Shown here in pieces: positions 25,050 through 33,786 of a stretch of DNA of 64,000 nt. Position 1 is the stretch's first letter. Every line of letters starts with the position of its first letter. The DNA is taken from the NCBI RefSeq assembly GCF_022440805.1, contig NZ_JAKNTK010000001.1, positions 1,984,001 to 2,048,000 of the forward strand, in the 5' to 3' direction. The notes beneath the pieces were generated by a model that made no database searches, was not told where the DNA came from, and saw only the letters and a list, made by a program, of their open reading frames with translations. A program made the position numbers and the translations under genes. This DNA comes from Holdemania massiliensis (GTDB taxonomy: Bacteria > Bacillota_I > Bacilli_A > Erysipelotrichales > Erysipelotrichaceae).

Positions 25050-25976
25050 ATGCAGATGAATCGATGCTTTGAAATTGTCTATTTGCTTTTGGAACGTAAG
25101 AAACTGACAGCTCAGGAGCTGGCAGACCGCTTTGAAGTCTCAGTGCGGACAATTTATCGCGATATTGATTTTCTGTCGCAGGCCGGCATTCCCATTTATG
25201 CCCGGCGAGGAAAAGATGGGGGAATCGAACTTTGGGATACCTTCGTCTTGAATAAGACTGTTTTTTCAAAAGCGGAGAAGCAGGAACTGACAGCCTTATT
25301 GGAAGGCATGCGGTCCACCGGTATACCGGAAGAAACCCAAGTCCTGCAGAAAGTATCAGCTTTGTTGGGTGAATCGCAGCAGTCTTGGATAGAAGCGGAT
25401 TTTTCGCTGTGGTCCAAGACAGCGGATCAGCCGGATTTGTTCAGTCTTCTCCGTCATGCCATCTTAAACCATAAGAAAATTCAGTTTCATTATCATGGAC
25501 TCAATCGGGAGGCGACTCACCGTATTGTAGAGCCGCTGCGCTTGGTGTTTAAAGCTCAGGCCTGGTATGTCTACGGCTGGTGCACATGGCGGAAGGAAGA
25601 ACGGTTTTTTAAGATTGTGCGCATGCGTGAGGTCGAAGAGCTGGATGAGAGCTTTGAGCCGCGAAGTCTGCCGGAAACGATTATCACGCCGCTGGCGGAA
25701 AGGGATGAGCGCGTAACCATTACTTTGAAAGTTCAGCCTCAGGGAATAGCTCGGCTCATGGACGATTTCCAGCAAATTGAACTGAAATCCGGACCAACGA
25801 TGACAACCGTGCAGTTTACCTGTCCTGCGGGTGACTGGCTGTTAAGCTATTTGTTGTCTATGGCAGATTGTACGGAGGTTCTGGCGCCGGAAAGCCTGCG
25901 GGAAGAAATGCGCAGCTACATCAATGCGCTGGCCCGGCAGTACAATGAGGAAGTCTCTGATCCGAAAAAGGCTTAA
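25050..25976 (+). CDS. YafY-type transcriptional regulator (HTH plus WYL domain)
   Basis: A 308-residue regulator. An N-terminal winged helix (LTAQELADRFEVSVRTIYRDI, about residues 18-37) is followed by a WYL sensor domain from about residue 135 (IVEPLRLVFKAQAWYVYGWC) and a C-terminal WCX-like extension. WYL proteins bind nucleic-acid or other ligands. Target and signal cannot be read from this window. No target gene is divergent to it. A GAGG ribosome site precedes the ATG. Confidence 0.85.
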   Translation: MQMNRCFEIVYLLLERKKLTAQELADRFEVSVRTIYRDIDFLSQAGIPIYARRGKDGGIELWDTFVLNKTVFSKAEKQELTALLEGMRSTGIPEETQVLQKVSALLGESQQSWIEADFSLWSKTADQPDLFSLLRHAILNHKKIQFHYHGLNREATHRIVEPLRLVFKAQAWYVYGWCTWRKEERFFKIVRMREVEELDESFEPRSLPETIITPLAERDERVTITLKVQPQGIARLMDDFQQIELKSGPTMTTVQFTCPAGDWLLSYLLSMADCTEVLAPESLREEMRSYINALARQYNEEVSDPKKA

Positions 25977-25977
25977 A

Positions 25978-25998
25978 CCTGACATCCTGTTGTCAGGT
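25978..25998 (+). other. Hairpin after the WYL regulator
   Basis: CCTGACA/TGTCAGG around TCCTGT, without a T run. It could be an operator or a weak terminator. Confidence 0.35.
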
Positions 25999-26110
25999 AA
26001 GAAATGATATAGTTTACTCGGATTCTAAAAATGGATCGCTGAGGATTTTATCTAGGCTCGTGGGTGCCCAGGTTTGGGATTCCTCTGAAAATACAAGTGA
26101 GAGAGCAGGG

Positions 26111-27013
26111 ATGGAGTGTATGAAGAGTGTGCCTGAGATCAGCGCAAAGACGTTGTTAGCCCCGATGAAAAACGGCCAGTGGTGGTTCGGCGGCGATTAC
26201 AACATGAATTTATACCGTGGCTGCTGCCACGGCTGTATTTACTGTGATTCCCGCAGCGAATGTTACGGCAATGACCAATTTGATACGGTCATGGTAAAAA
26301 AAGACGCGCTGATCCTGCTGGAAAAAGAACTGAAAAGCAAACGCCGCACGGGTGTTGTGATGAATGGGGCGATGACCGATCCCTATAATCCTTTTGAGAA
26401 ACAACTGGAGGTGACGCGCGGAGCTTTGGCTTTATTCGATCGCTATGGTTTCGGTGTGGGGTTTGCGACCAAAGGCGTATTGGCCGTTCGGGATCTTGAT
26501 CTGTTAACGCAAATTCATCAGCATTCACCGGTGCTGTGCAAGTTTACGATCACTGCTGCCGAGGATGAATTGGCAAAGCAAATTGAACCCCACGCCCCAT
26601 CTAGTTCACAGCGCTTTGAAGCGATGGCCAAACTGTCCCAGGCCGGTTTGTTTACCGGGGTTCTGCTGATGCCGGTGCTGCCGTTCATCACGGATAATCG
26701 AAAAAATATTCATCAGATTTTGCTTCAGGCCAAGGCGGCCGGCGCGCAGTTTGTTTACTGCAGCTATGGAATGACGCTGCGTGATCGCCAGCGGGATTAT
26801 TATTACCAATGCTTAGACGTGCAGTATCCGGGGCTCAAAGAAAAGTATATGCGCCGTTATGGCAGCCGTTACAGCTGCGCCTGCCGCAATCCATATGAGC
26901 TGAAAGCCATGATTGAAACCGAATGCCGTCAGTTGGGGATGCTGACCCAGATGAAAGCAATTATCGAAGCCTATCGTTTCAGCCGGGCTCCGCAGCAGAT
27001 TTCCCTTTTTTAA
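26111..27013 (+). CDS. SPL-type radical SAM protein
   Basis: A 300-residue radical SAM enzyme. YRGCCHGCIYCDS holds the CxxxCxxC iron-sulfur motif near residue 40. DPYNPFEKQLEVTRGAL and the CACRNPYEL stretch near the C terminus are typical of the spore-photoproduct-lyase-related group (COG1533). The true spore photoproduct lyase uses a different spacing and partner genes, so the reaction here is unknown. The frame opens at 26060, but ATG 26111 or 26120 fits the homologous start better. Confidence 0.8.
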   Translation: MECMKSVPEISAKTLLAPMKNGQWWFGGDYNMNLYRGCCHGCIYCDSRSECYGNDQFDTVMVKKDALILLEKELKSKRRTGVVMNGAMTDPYNPFEKQLEVTRGALALFDRYGFGVGFATKGVLAVRDLDLLTQIHQHSPVLCKFTITAAEDELAKQIEPHAPSSSQRFEAMAKLSQAGLFTGVLLMPVLPFITDNRKNIHQILLQAKAAGAQFVYCSYGMTLRDRQRDYYYQCLDVQYPGLKEKYMRRYGSRYSCACRNPYELKAMIETECRQLGMLTQMKAIIEAYRFSRAPQQISLF

Positions 27014-27057
27014 AACAGGATACTTCAAGCATCATTCTTACAAAAAGAAAACATCGA

Positions 27058-27091
27058 CGAAGCAGGATTAGTATTTTTGCTTCGTTTCTTT
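27058..27091 (+). terminator. Terminator after the radical SAM gene
   Basis: CGAAGCA/TGCTTCG stem with a T-rich tail. A TATAAT at 27092 for the next gene follows directly. Confidence 0.55.
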
Positions 27092-27130
27092 TATAATAGA
27101 ATTAGAAGATCAACAAAGGAGGGGAGGAAG

Positions 27131-27820
27131 ATGAAACGCAGCGCTGTTCTGCTAGCCGGATTGGGAATGATCCTGACCTTCAGTCTGCTTCATCCGCAGC
27201 CATTGACGACTGAGAATCCGATCAACCTGACGCCGCAGCAGAAGCAGTATATTGAAGATCATCAGCTTGTTTATTTAACCAGTGATTCAAATCGCACAGC
27301 GGATCATTTTGTGCTGGCCCGGCTGTATAAGGATGCGGAGAATCAATATGTGATCTTTCTGAATTATGTTCAGAATGATGCTGAGTCTGCAGTCAGCCGG
27401 CGCCTGTATCTTGCGGAAGGCCGCACAACCAAGGATCTGGACTATCCGCTTTCAATGATAAACGCTGAGCTGGTTGCGCAGCATCATTATTATCAAAGCG
27501 GAAATGGTGTTGGGGAATATCCTTTGACAGAAACTTCACAAGCTTATAGGAATAACAGTCTTGTGGATGAAACCAGTCTTTGGCGAGATTGTCAGTGGGT
27601 GAGAATTCCGTTAAGCCAAAGGTTAGGCAAAACGACGGTATTTGGCAGCTATATTCTCAAAACCAATTATCCGCTCAGCGAGGCTTTCCATCTTAATTTA
27701 TCCTTCATTATGGAAAAACCGCAGACGAAGCTGAAATTGGGAATTGTGACGCTGATGCCGCGAAATTGGGAAAATTATAACTATCAGCTTTGGCTGGATA
27801 TTTGGAAGGAAAGGGAGTGA
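27131..27820 (+). CDS. Secreted or membrane-anchored protein, unknown
   Basis: A 229-residue protein with an N-terminal hydrophobic segment (residues 5-20) that may be a signal peptide or anchor, without a lipobox. The rest is soluble, rich in Asn, Gln and Tyr, and not recognised. The ATG at 27131 follows GGAGGGGAGGAAG, an unusually strong ribosome site. It is followed seven bases later by a membrane protein gene, probably in the same transcript. Confidence 0.6.
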   Translation: MKRSAVLLAGLGMILTFSLLHPQPLTTENPINLTPQQKQYIEDHQLVYLTSDSNRTADHFVLARLYKDAENQYVIFLNYVQNDAESAVSRRLYLAEGRTTKDLDYPLSMINAELVAQHHYYQSGNGVGEYPLTETSQAYRNNSLVDETSLWRDCQWVRIPLSQRLGKTTVFGSYILKTNYPLSEAFHLNLSFIMEKPQTKLKLGIVTLMPRNWENYNYQLWLDIWKERE

Positions 27821-27827
27821 TGCAAGG

Positions 27828-28478
27828 ATGCAGACAGCCATTCAACTGTTTCAGAGTGCCTGGGGAATACAGCTGATCTTGCTGATCGTATGGATTGGCG
27901 TGATCGCAGTCTATCGGCAAAAGACTTTGCCGCAGAGGTTTAAAATGTTGTCTCAGCTGTTAGTCGCAGTCACCGTTGCGATGATTCTCATTCAGCTCAT
28001 CGCGATTTGCGGCATTGGATGGACCATGGTTCAGTATGATTTGAGCCAATCCAATTTGTTTGTCGTGAATGTGGCGGCAGTCTTGATCTGGGGTTTAACG
28101 GAGCTGGCTTTTGTCATCGGATTTGTGCTCTGTTACCGCAAAGTTATAAAGCGTTTGATGGAGTCGCAATCCAATGTTCAGGTTGTTCGTGACTGCCATC
28201 GGGGAAATTGTTTTCTCATCGGCTGTTCTCTGCTGGAAATCAGCATGCCGCTGATCCTGACGGTGATTCAAAACTGGATTCCAAGAAAGGAATATGAAAC
28301 GCTGATGTACGCTTCAATCAATTTCAGTTTCGAATTCCCGTCGCTGACGCTGCTGGGGTGGGGATTTTTACTGATCGCAGGCCTGGTGCTGGAAAACTAT
28401 CTTGAACTTCAGTTAAAAAAGGAAACCCAGAAGGAAGCGGAAATGTCAAAGCATCAAAGTAAGGAACGGACTATATAA
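27828..28478 (+). CDS. Membrane protein, unknown
   Basis: A 216-residue protein with about four to five membrane segments (around residues 10-30, 42-70, 78-105, 122-142 and 165-185) and a charged, Lys/Glu-rich C-terminal tail. No known family could be recognised. The tight spacing behind the secreted protein suggests they work together. Confidence 0.6.
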   Translation: MQTAIQLFQSAWGIQLILLIVWIGVIAVYRQKTLPQRFKMLSQLLVAVTVAMILIQLIAICGIGWTMVQYDLSQSNLFVVNVAAVLIWGLTELAFVIGFVLCYRKVIKRLMESQSNVQVVRDCHRGNCFLIGCSLLEISMPLILTVIQNWIPRKEYETLMYASINFSFEFPSLTLLGWGFLLIAGLVLENYLELQLKKETQKEAEMSKHQSKERTI

Positions 28479-28547
28479 AAAAGCGCAAGAATGGTGCCGT
28501 AAATGACAGCGGGATTAGATAAAATGATGTCAGGAGGGATTAAGAAA

Positions 28548-29414
28548 ATGAATAAAAACCTGACACAAATCCGCTTAGCTGTAGATAAAATTGAAGCTCA
28601 TCTGTTTGATGAGAATTTAGATTTGGATGCGATCACGGCCGCTCTTGGCTATTCAAAATATCATTGGCATCGGATGTTTACAGCGATGACCGGAATTTCA
28701 GTTCATCGTTATATTCAGCGTAGGCGAATCAGCGAAGCGGCGCGGCGGTTGATTGGAACGACGGATCCAATCCTGACGATTGCCTTAGACTGTGGCTATC
28801 AGACACAACGATCGTTTGCCCGGCAGTTTAAAGCTTTTTATCATTGCAGTCCACGGACTTATCGGCAGCGAAAAGTGTATTTGCCATTGCAGGAAATCGT
28901 GGAACTCAACGAGCAACAGCCGGAAGCGCTGCGGAATTTTGAAATCAATCTTATAGAGCGGCCGACGCTGCAGCTGATCGGATATCGGATTCAGATTCGC
29001 CGCGATTTCAGCAAGATCGGCCAATGCTGGCAGTGGCTGCACCGTAACAAGCTGCGGATTGCAAATCGTAAGGATCCCGACTTTCTCGTCGGTGTCAACG
29101 ATTATTCAGATTTTCAGCTTTGCTCTCATCGGCCTTCCTTCACGTATTGGGCTGCCGCGGAAGTAAGCGCTGAAGCCGCCATCGTGAAGGGCATGGAAAA
29201 GTTAGTGCTGCCGGCCAGCCGTTATGTTGTCTTTGAATACCGCGGACGATGTGAAGCGAGCATGCAACCGGTCATGGAATTAATTTATGGAAGCTGGCTT
29301 GCTTCGTCTGATTGTCAGCTGAATGATCAGGCTCGATATGACTTTGTTCAATATGGGGAGCAGGTCGATAGCCAGGGGCTGAGTACAATTCGGGTGTGGG
29401 TGCCAATACTTTAA
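28548..29414 (+). CDS. AraC-family regulator with effector-binding domain
   Basis: A 288-residue regulator. The N-terminal AraC DNA-binding domain (about residues 8-105) shows LGYSKYHWHRMFTAMTG and the second helix-turn-helix ALDCGYQTQRSFARQFKAFY. The C-terminal part (about 120-288) resembles the GyrI/SOUL-like effector-binding fold of Rob-type activators. Such proteins often control multidrug or stress genes. ATG 28548 follows AGGAGGG; an earlier in-frame start lacks one. Confidence 0.85.
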   Translation: MNKNLTQIRLAVDKIEAHLFDENLDLDAITAALGYSKYHWHRMFTAMTGISVHRYIQRRRISEAARRLIGTTDPILTIALDCGYQTQRSFARQFKAFYHCSPRTYRQRKVYLPLQEIVELNEQQPEALRNFEINLIERPTLQLIGYRIQIRRDFSKIGQCWQWLHRNKLRIANRKDPDFLVGVNDYSDFQLCSHRPSFTYWAAAEVSAEAAIVKGMEKLVLPASRYVVFEYRGRCEASMQPVMELIYGSWLASSDCQLNDQARYDFVQYGEQVDSQGLSTIRVWVPIL

Positions 29415-29436
29415 GAAAATGAAAAAATGGAAAAAC

Positions 29437-29472
29437 AAAAAAAGCTCGATTTTTGACAATCGAGCTTTTTGC
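29437..29472. terminator. Bidirectional terminator between the AraC regulator and purA
   Basis: AAAAGCTCGATT pairs with AATCGAGCTTTT. A and T runs flank both sides, so it serves the convergent genes in both directions. Confidence 0.85.
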
Positions 29473-29476
29473 TTGC

Positions 29477-30763
29477 TTATTTTGTTAAATCATGAAGGAT
29501 GATGTTGTTCTCACGATCAGGTCCTACCGAAACCAGGGAGATCCGGGTGCCGGTGATTTCTTCGATCAGTGCGAGGTATTTCCGGCAGTTTTCCGGCAGT
29601 TCTTCAAACTTGCGGATGCCGGTGATATCTTCCTCCCAGCCTTCCATCATGCGGTAGACCGGTTTGGCTTTCGCATACTCTTCTAAGGAAGCTGGAATCG
29701 AAGTGGTTACCTTGTCGTTGAGCTCATAGCCAATGCAGACCGGCAGCGTTTTGAATTGCGAGAGGACATCAATCTTGGTGACGACCAAATCAGTCAGACC
29801 GTTGATTCGGGCAGCCTGTTTAACAACGCAGAGATCAAGCCAGCCACAGCGGCGCGGACGGCCGGTTGTTGCACCGTACTCATTACCGGCTTTGCGCAGC
29901 TCTTCGCCTGTTTCATCCAGCAACTCTGTGATAAACGGACCTTCGCCGACACGGGTAGAGTAGGCTTTAACCACGCCGATGACATGATCGAGTTTAAACG
30001 GACTGACACCTGCACCTTCGCAGACACCCGCCGCAGTCGGACTGGACGAAGTGACATACGGATAGGTTCCGTAGTTGATATCCAGCATGTTAGCCTGAGC
30101 GCCTTCAAACAGAACATTCTGATTCTGATCCAGAGCGTCATTGACCGTCGTTACAGCATCGATAATGCGCGGAAGCAGACGTTCGCGGATTTCCTTGAAT
30201 TGTTCAGCAAGGGCTTCATAATCAAACGGCTGTTCACCATATAACTTGACAATCTGTTCGTTTTTGATCGAAAGGGTCGTTGCCAGCTTGGATTTGAAGT
30301 TATCGAAATCAACAAGATCGCAGGCACGCAGGCCGATACGAGTGTATTTGTCGGCGTAGCAAGGACCGATTCCGCGTTTGGTTGTACCGATTTTGTTGCC
30401 GGCCAGCCGCGTTTCCTGCAGTTCATCCAGCTTAACGTGATACGGCATGATCAGATGCGCACGGCCGCTGATTTTAACATGTTCGGTATTTACGCCGCGG
30501 GACTCCAGTTCGTCAATTTCTTTCAGCAGTACAAACGGATCAACGACGACTCCCGGGCCGATGATGCACAGTGCATCCTGATGCAGAACGCCCGAGGGCA
30601 GTAAATGCAGAACCGTTTTTTCGCCTTCGACGACAACGGTGTGTCCGGCATTGTTGCCGCCCTGGAAGCGGACGACCATGTCCATTTGTTCTCCCAAAAC
30701 GTCAACGATTTTTCCTTTTCCTTCATCACCCCATTGGGATCCGACGACGACATATCCAGCCAT
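29477..30763 (-). CDS. purA: Adenylosuccinate synthetase
   Basis: A 428-residue GTP-dependent enzyme making adenylosuccinate from IMP and aspartate, the first step to AMP. QWGDEGKGKIVDVLG at the N terminus, GNNAGHT, TTKRGIGPCYADK and TTGRPRRCGWLD are its signatures. It lies 64 bases behind gltX on the same strand without a clear terminator, so both may be on one transcript. It is not under the riboswitch that precedes purC. Confidence 0.96.
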   Translation of the reverse strand: MAGYVVVGSQWGDEGKGKIVDVLGEQMDMVVRFQGGNNAGHTVVVEGEKTVLHLLPSGVLHQDALCIIGPGVVVDPFVLLKEIDELESRGVNTEHVKISGRAHLIMPYHVKLDELQETRLAGNKIGTTKRGIGPCYADKYTRIGLRACDLVDFDNFKSKLATTLSIKNEQIVKLYGEQPFDYEALAEQFKEIRERLLPRIIDAVTTVNDALDQNQNVLFEGAQANMLDINYGTYPYVTSSSPTAAGVCEGAGVSPFKLDHVIGVVKAYSTRVGEGPFITELLDETGEELRKAGNEYGATTGRPRRCGWLDLCVVKQAARINGLTDLVVTKIDVLSQFKTLPVCIGYELNDKVTTSIPASLEEYAKAKPVYRMMEGWEEDITGIRKFEELPENCRKYLALIEEITGTRISLVSVGPDRENNIILHDLTK

Positions 30764-30827
30764 AATTGTATTCCAACCTTTCTTTAATATGGATTTGGTT
30801 TTGAAGCGGCAGGGGGAACAGGACGAA

Positions 30828-32288
30828 TTACGCCTGTTCGCTTAATTTGGCGATGCCGATATCCATTCGGCGCAGGGCTTCAGCCTGTCCCAGAATATGA
30901 GCGATTTCAATCGCGCCGCCCGGGGTAAACTGCTTGCCGCTGAGAGCTGTACGGACCGGCCACAGCATCTGACCATTCTTGATGCCCAATTCCTGAATCA
31001 GATTCATCAGTGAATCATGAATGGCTTCCTCGCTCCACTGCGGAAGATTCTGCAGCAGTGTGCGGGCCTGCTTTAAGGAAGACAGGGCAATTTCTGAATT
31101 GGTTTTCATCTTCTTGTGCGTATACATGGCGATGTCATATTCCGGCAGAACATCAAAGAAATCCACCATTTCATCAATTTCATTGAGCGTTGACACGCGC
31201 GGCTGCAGGATCTTGCTGATCTCAAGCAGATCGAAATCGCCTTTGACCGCATTATGCAGATGCGGCAATGCCAGCTGATGGAACTGTTCCAATGACATAC
31301 TGCGGATATACATGCCGTTCATCCATGTCAGTTTTTCGATATCGAAGATCGCCGGCGACTTGCTGATGCGCTCCACAGAGAAGGCTTTTTTCAATTCGTC
31401 CAGCGAGTAGATTTCCTGCTCGGTTTCCGGTGACCAGCCTAACAAGGCAATGTAGTTGAGAATTGCCGCTGGAAGATAACCCTTAGCGACCAGATCCTGG
31501 AATGAAGCATCACCGTTGCGCTTGCTTAACTTATGATGCTCATCTTTCATGACCGGCGGCAGATGGATGTACTTTGGAATGTTCCAGCCAAACGCCTGAT
31601 ATACAAGATTGTATTTCGGCGTTGAGGAAAGATATTCGTTGCCGCGGACAACATGGGTGATGTTCATCATATGATCATCGATAATGTTGGCAAAATTGTA
31701 GGTCGGGAATCCATCCGATTTCAGCAGAATGCTTTCATCCAGGATGCTGTTTTCAACTTCAATATGGCCGTAAACTTCATCCTCAAACGATGTGGTTCCG
31801 GTCAGTGGGATGTTCTGCCGCACGACGTACTTCTCACCGTTGGCAATCCGCTGCCGGGCTTCTTCCAGCGTCATGTTGTGGCAGGGATCGTTGTACTTGA
31901 AGGATACGCCTTTCGCTTCTGCTTCTTCCTTCTGATGGTGGATGTCATCTTCACTGCAGAAGCAGTAATGCGCACCGCCCAGTTCGATCAGCTTTTCCGC
32001 ATATTCTTTATAAATGCCGGAAGCCATGCGTTCCGACTGAACATAGGAGCCATAATCACCGCCGATGTCCGGTCCTTCATCATGCTCCAGGCCACATTCC
32101 TTTAATGTGGAGTAGATCAGATCTACAGCGCCTTCAACCAAACGTTCCTGGTCCGTATCTTCAATCCGCAGGATAAAGGTTCCGTCATCCTTTTTTGCGA
32201 CCAGGTATTCGTAAAGGGCTGTGCGAAGATTTCCGATGTGCATGTAGCCTGTAGGGCTGGGTGCAAATCTAGTTCTAACTTTTTCCAT
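30828..32288 (-). CDS. gltX: Glutamyl-tRNA synthetase
   Basis: A 486-residue class I synthetase. FAPSPTGYMHIGNLRTAL contains the HIGH motif (HIGN) and KLSKRNGD the KMSKS motif. I chose the ATG at 32288, seven bases after GGAAG, over the GTG two codons upstream that touches the ribosome site. A tRNA-Gln gene lies upstream in divergent orientation. Many Firmicutes lack glutaminyl-tRNA synthetase and use a non-discriminating GltX plus GatCAB; whether this holds here cannot be told. Confidence 0.96.
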   Translation of the reverse strand: MEKVRTRFAPSPTGYMHIGNLRTALYEYLVAKKDDGTFILRIEDTDQERLVEGAVDLIYSTLKECGLEHDEGPDIGGDYGSYVQSERMASGIYKEYAEKLIELGGAHYCFCSEDDIHHQKEEAEAKGVSFKYNDPCHNMTLEEARQRIANGEKYVVRQNIPLTGTTSFEDEVYGHIEVENSILDESILLKSDGFPTYNFANIIDDHMMNITHVVRGNEYLSSTPKYNLVYQAFGWNIPKYIHLPPVMKDEHHKLSKRNGDASFQDLVAKGYLPAAILNYIALLGWSPETEQEIYSLDELKKAFSVERISKSPAIFDIEKLTWMNGMYIRSMSLEQFHQLALPHLHNAVKGDFDLLEISKILQPRVSTLNEIDEMVDFFDVLPEYDIAMYTHKKMKTNSEIALSSLKQARTLLQNLPQWSEEAIHDSLMNLIQELGIKNGQMLWPVRTALSGKQFTPGGAIEIAHILGQAEALRRMDIGIAKLSEQA

Positions 32289-32318
32289 TTTCACGCTTCC
32301 TTTTCTAAAACCTTTCTT

Positions 32319-32347
32319 ATTGTACCTTAACTTAACCTTAAGTGCAA
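32319..32347 (-). promoter_or_regulatory. Promoter of gltX
   Basis: On the minus strand TTGCAC, 17-base spacer, TACAAT. The start would lie about 25 bases before the ATG. Confidence 0.8.
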
Positions 32348-32427
32348 TTTGATCTTTCCAGAAAACGGCGCTTTTTCACCTGGTTTTTCAGAGAAAGTCC
32401 AGCGTCTGGAAAAAGCAGCCGGAAATC

Positions 32428-32458
32428 TGCTTAATCTGAGCTGTATTCAGATTAAGCA
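32428..32458. other. Perfect 12-pair hairpin upstream of gltX
   Basis: TGCTTAATCTGA/TCAGATTAAGCA with loop GCTGTAT and no T run. It lies in the 387-base gap between gltX and the tRNA, upstream of both promoters. It may be a protein-binding site. Nothing else is recognised in this gap besides the two promoters. Confidence 0.45.
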
Positions 32459-32630
32459 AAGGCAAATTAACATCCTTTTTAATGATCCCTAATGAAGAAG
32501 AAGGGAAGCTTCAAAGAGCCTTTATCTGTTTCTGGCGCGCAGTTTGTTTCATTCATGACGGCAGACAAAACTCTGAACCAGGAAGTTCGGTTTTTACAGC
32601 CCGGCGCAGCAGAATTTTTAAAATTTCTGA

Positions 32631-32658
32631 TTGACATTTTAATAAAAAAGCGTAAAAT
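32631..32658 (+). promoter_or_regulatory. Promoter of tRNA-Gln copy 1
   Basis: Perfect TTGACA, 16-base spacer, TAAAAT, about 18 bases before the tRNA. Confidence 0.85.
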
Positions 32659-32675
32659 ATAGGAGCAAGCCAAAT

Positions 32676-32750
32676 TGGGATGTAGCCAAGCGGTAAGGCT
32701 GTGGACTCTGAATCCACCATGCAAAGGTTCGAATCCTTTCATCCCAGCCA
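32676..32750 (+). tRNA. tRNA-Gln (anticodon CUG), copy 1
   Basis: Acceptor TGGGATG/CATCCCA, discriminator G and encoded CCA. D arm GCC/GGC, anticodon stem GTGGA/TCCAC with loop CTCTGAA, T arm AAAGG/CCTTT with TTCGAAT. The anticodon is CTG, reading CAG. Confidence 0.95.
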
Positions 32751-32760
32751 TAAAATAAAA

Positions 32761-32786
32761 CCCTCATCTGCGGATGAGTTTTTTTA
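32761..32786 (+). terminator. Terminator of tRNA-Gln copy 1
   Basis: CTCATC/GATGAG stem, loop TGCG, then seven T residues. Confidence 0.85.
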
Positions 32787-33044
32787 TGCTTTTATAATCA
32801 ATATTGGCAGCTGGGATGAAAGCCATCCGGATTTAAGCGGGGATAAAATCAAGCAAATACACGACATCGCTTGGCGTAAAAGAACATAGTGAAATAATCA
32901 AGCTGTTTTTAACATACTTCGCATTTTGAACAGCTGCGTGCAGTCATTCAAAGGAAATACTGATGAATCAGGAAGTGTTCTATATCAAACCTTTTCCGGA
33001 AGTGATTCAACGCTCGACAGTGAGAATTGTGCCGGTTGGAGTCG

Positions 33045-33422
33045 TTAATGGAAAAATACTTTCAAAAGCAAAAGCAGAACGATCAGCCAAAACAGAGCGA
33101 TTGGAACTGCATAACGCCGCTGCTTCGGCGGCAGTGCCTGCGCTTGTGCCTGACATTCCTGCCAAACTTCTGCGGGAATTAATTTGATCGCGGCTGTGAT
33201 CATCAGCGGAAGCAGAAGCAGATCATCCAAAGCACCCAGAATCGGGATGAAATCAGGAATCAGATCAATCGGGGACAGGGCGTAGCCGACTGTCAGGAAG
33301 CATAAAAAACGGGCCAGATTCGGCGTCCGCGGATCTTTGAAAGCGCTGTATAATGCGGGCAGGGCTGCCTTGCAGGCTTTGATTTTTGCCCTGAATTGGT
33401 TTTTGATATCATTTTTTGGCAT
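33045..33422 (-). CDS. YkvA-like (DUF1232) membrane protein
   Basis: A 125-residue protein. GYALSPIDLIPDFIPILGALDDLLLL is the DUF1232 signature, in the core of the protein; a C-terminal hydrophobic helix (about residues 104-123) forms a tail anchor. Function unknown. ATG 33422 follows AAGGA at eight bases; the longer frame to 33620 would run back through a terminator and the tRNA. It lies between the two inverted tRNA-Gln copies. Confidence 0.8.
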   Translation of the reverse strand: MPKNDIKNQFRAKIKACKAALPALYSAFKDPRTPNLARFLCFLTVGYALSPIDLIPDFIPILGALDDLLLLPLMITAAIKLIPAEVWQECQAQAQALPPKQRRYAVPIALFWLIVLLLLLKVFFH

Positions 33423-33538
33423 CGGGAAGTCCTTATTTGCTTTCTGCATACGAATATGGGTCATCAAGCATTCCTTTGTTTTTTCATTATAAGGAAAAGC
33501 GGGGCTGTGGGTCAATCCTTTCATCCGCAAAGACAAAA

Positions 33539-33560
33539 AAACCATCCGGCTGGATGGTTT
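33539..33560 (-). terminator. Terminator of tRNA-Gln copy 2
   Basis: On the minus strand, AACCATCC/GGATGGTT followed by a T run. Confidence 0.8.
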
Positions 33561-33570
33561 CACTTTTCTA

Positions 33571-33645
33571 TGGCTGGGATGAAAGGATTCGAACCTTTGC
33601 ATGGTGGATTCAGAGTCCACAGCCTTACCGCTTGGCTACATCCCA
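33571..33645 (-). tRNA. tRNA-Gln (anticodon CUG), copy 2
   Basis: Identical over all 75 bases, including CCA, to the copy at 32676-32750, but on the opposite strand. Flanking promoter and terminator differ, so only the tRNA body is duplicated. Confidence 0.95.
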
Positions 33646-33663
33646 ATGACTTGGTGCTTTTAT

Positions 33664-33691
33664 ATTCTACCCTTTTTTCATAGAATGTCAA
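33664..33691 (-). promoter_or_regulatory. Promoter of tRNA-Gln copy 2
   Basis: On the minus strand TTGACA, 16-base spacer, TAGAAT. Confidence 0.85.
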
Positions 33692-33733
33692 CCCTGTAAT
33701 TTTTTCTTTTGTCGGTAAAAGTTGGAATTGACG

Positions 33734-33763
33734 TTGACAAAAAATTCGCTTCCTGATTACAAT
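33734..33763 (+). promoter_or_regulatory. Promoter of the M42 peptidase gene
   Basis: TTGACA, 18-base spacer, TACAAT. Confidence 0.75.
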
Positions 33764-33786
33764 GAAAGATGAAGTGAGGGGATTTT

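Noticed and set aside
29492..30787. Several plus-strand ORFs within purA
   Set aside because: Antisense to a well-supported gene, with no ribosome sites or family patterns.
30812..30840. GAACAGG/CCTGTTC hairpin as gltX terminator
   Set aside because: No T run follows, and purA comes 64 bases later in the same direction.
32963..33187. Plus-strand ORF of 74 codons opposite the YkvA-like gene
   Set aside because: Its second half is antisense to a supported gene, and the first half shows no recognisable pattern.
33422..33620. Longer N terminus for the YkvA-like gene
   Set aside because: It would read through the tRNA-Gln and its terminator; a good ribosome site supports the shorter form.
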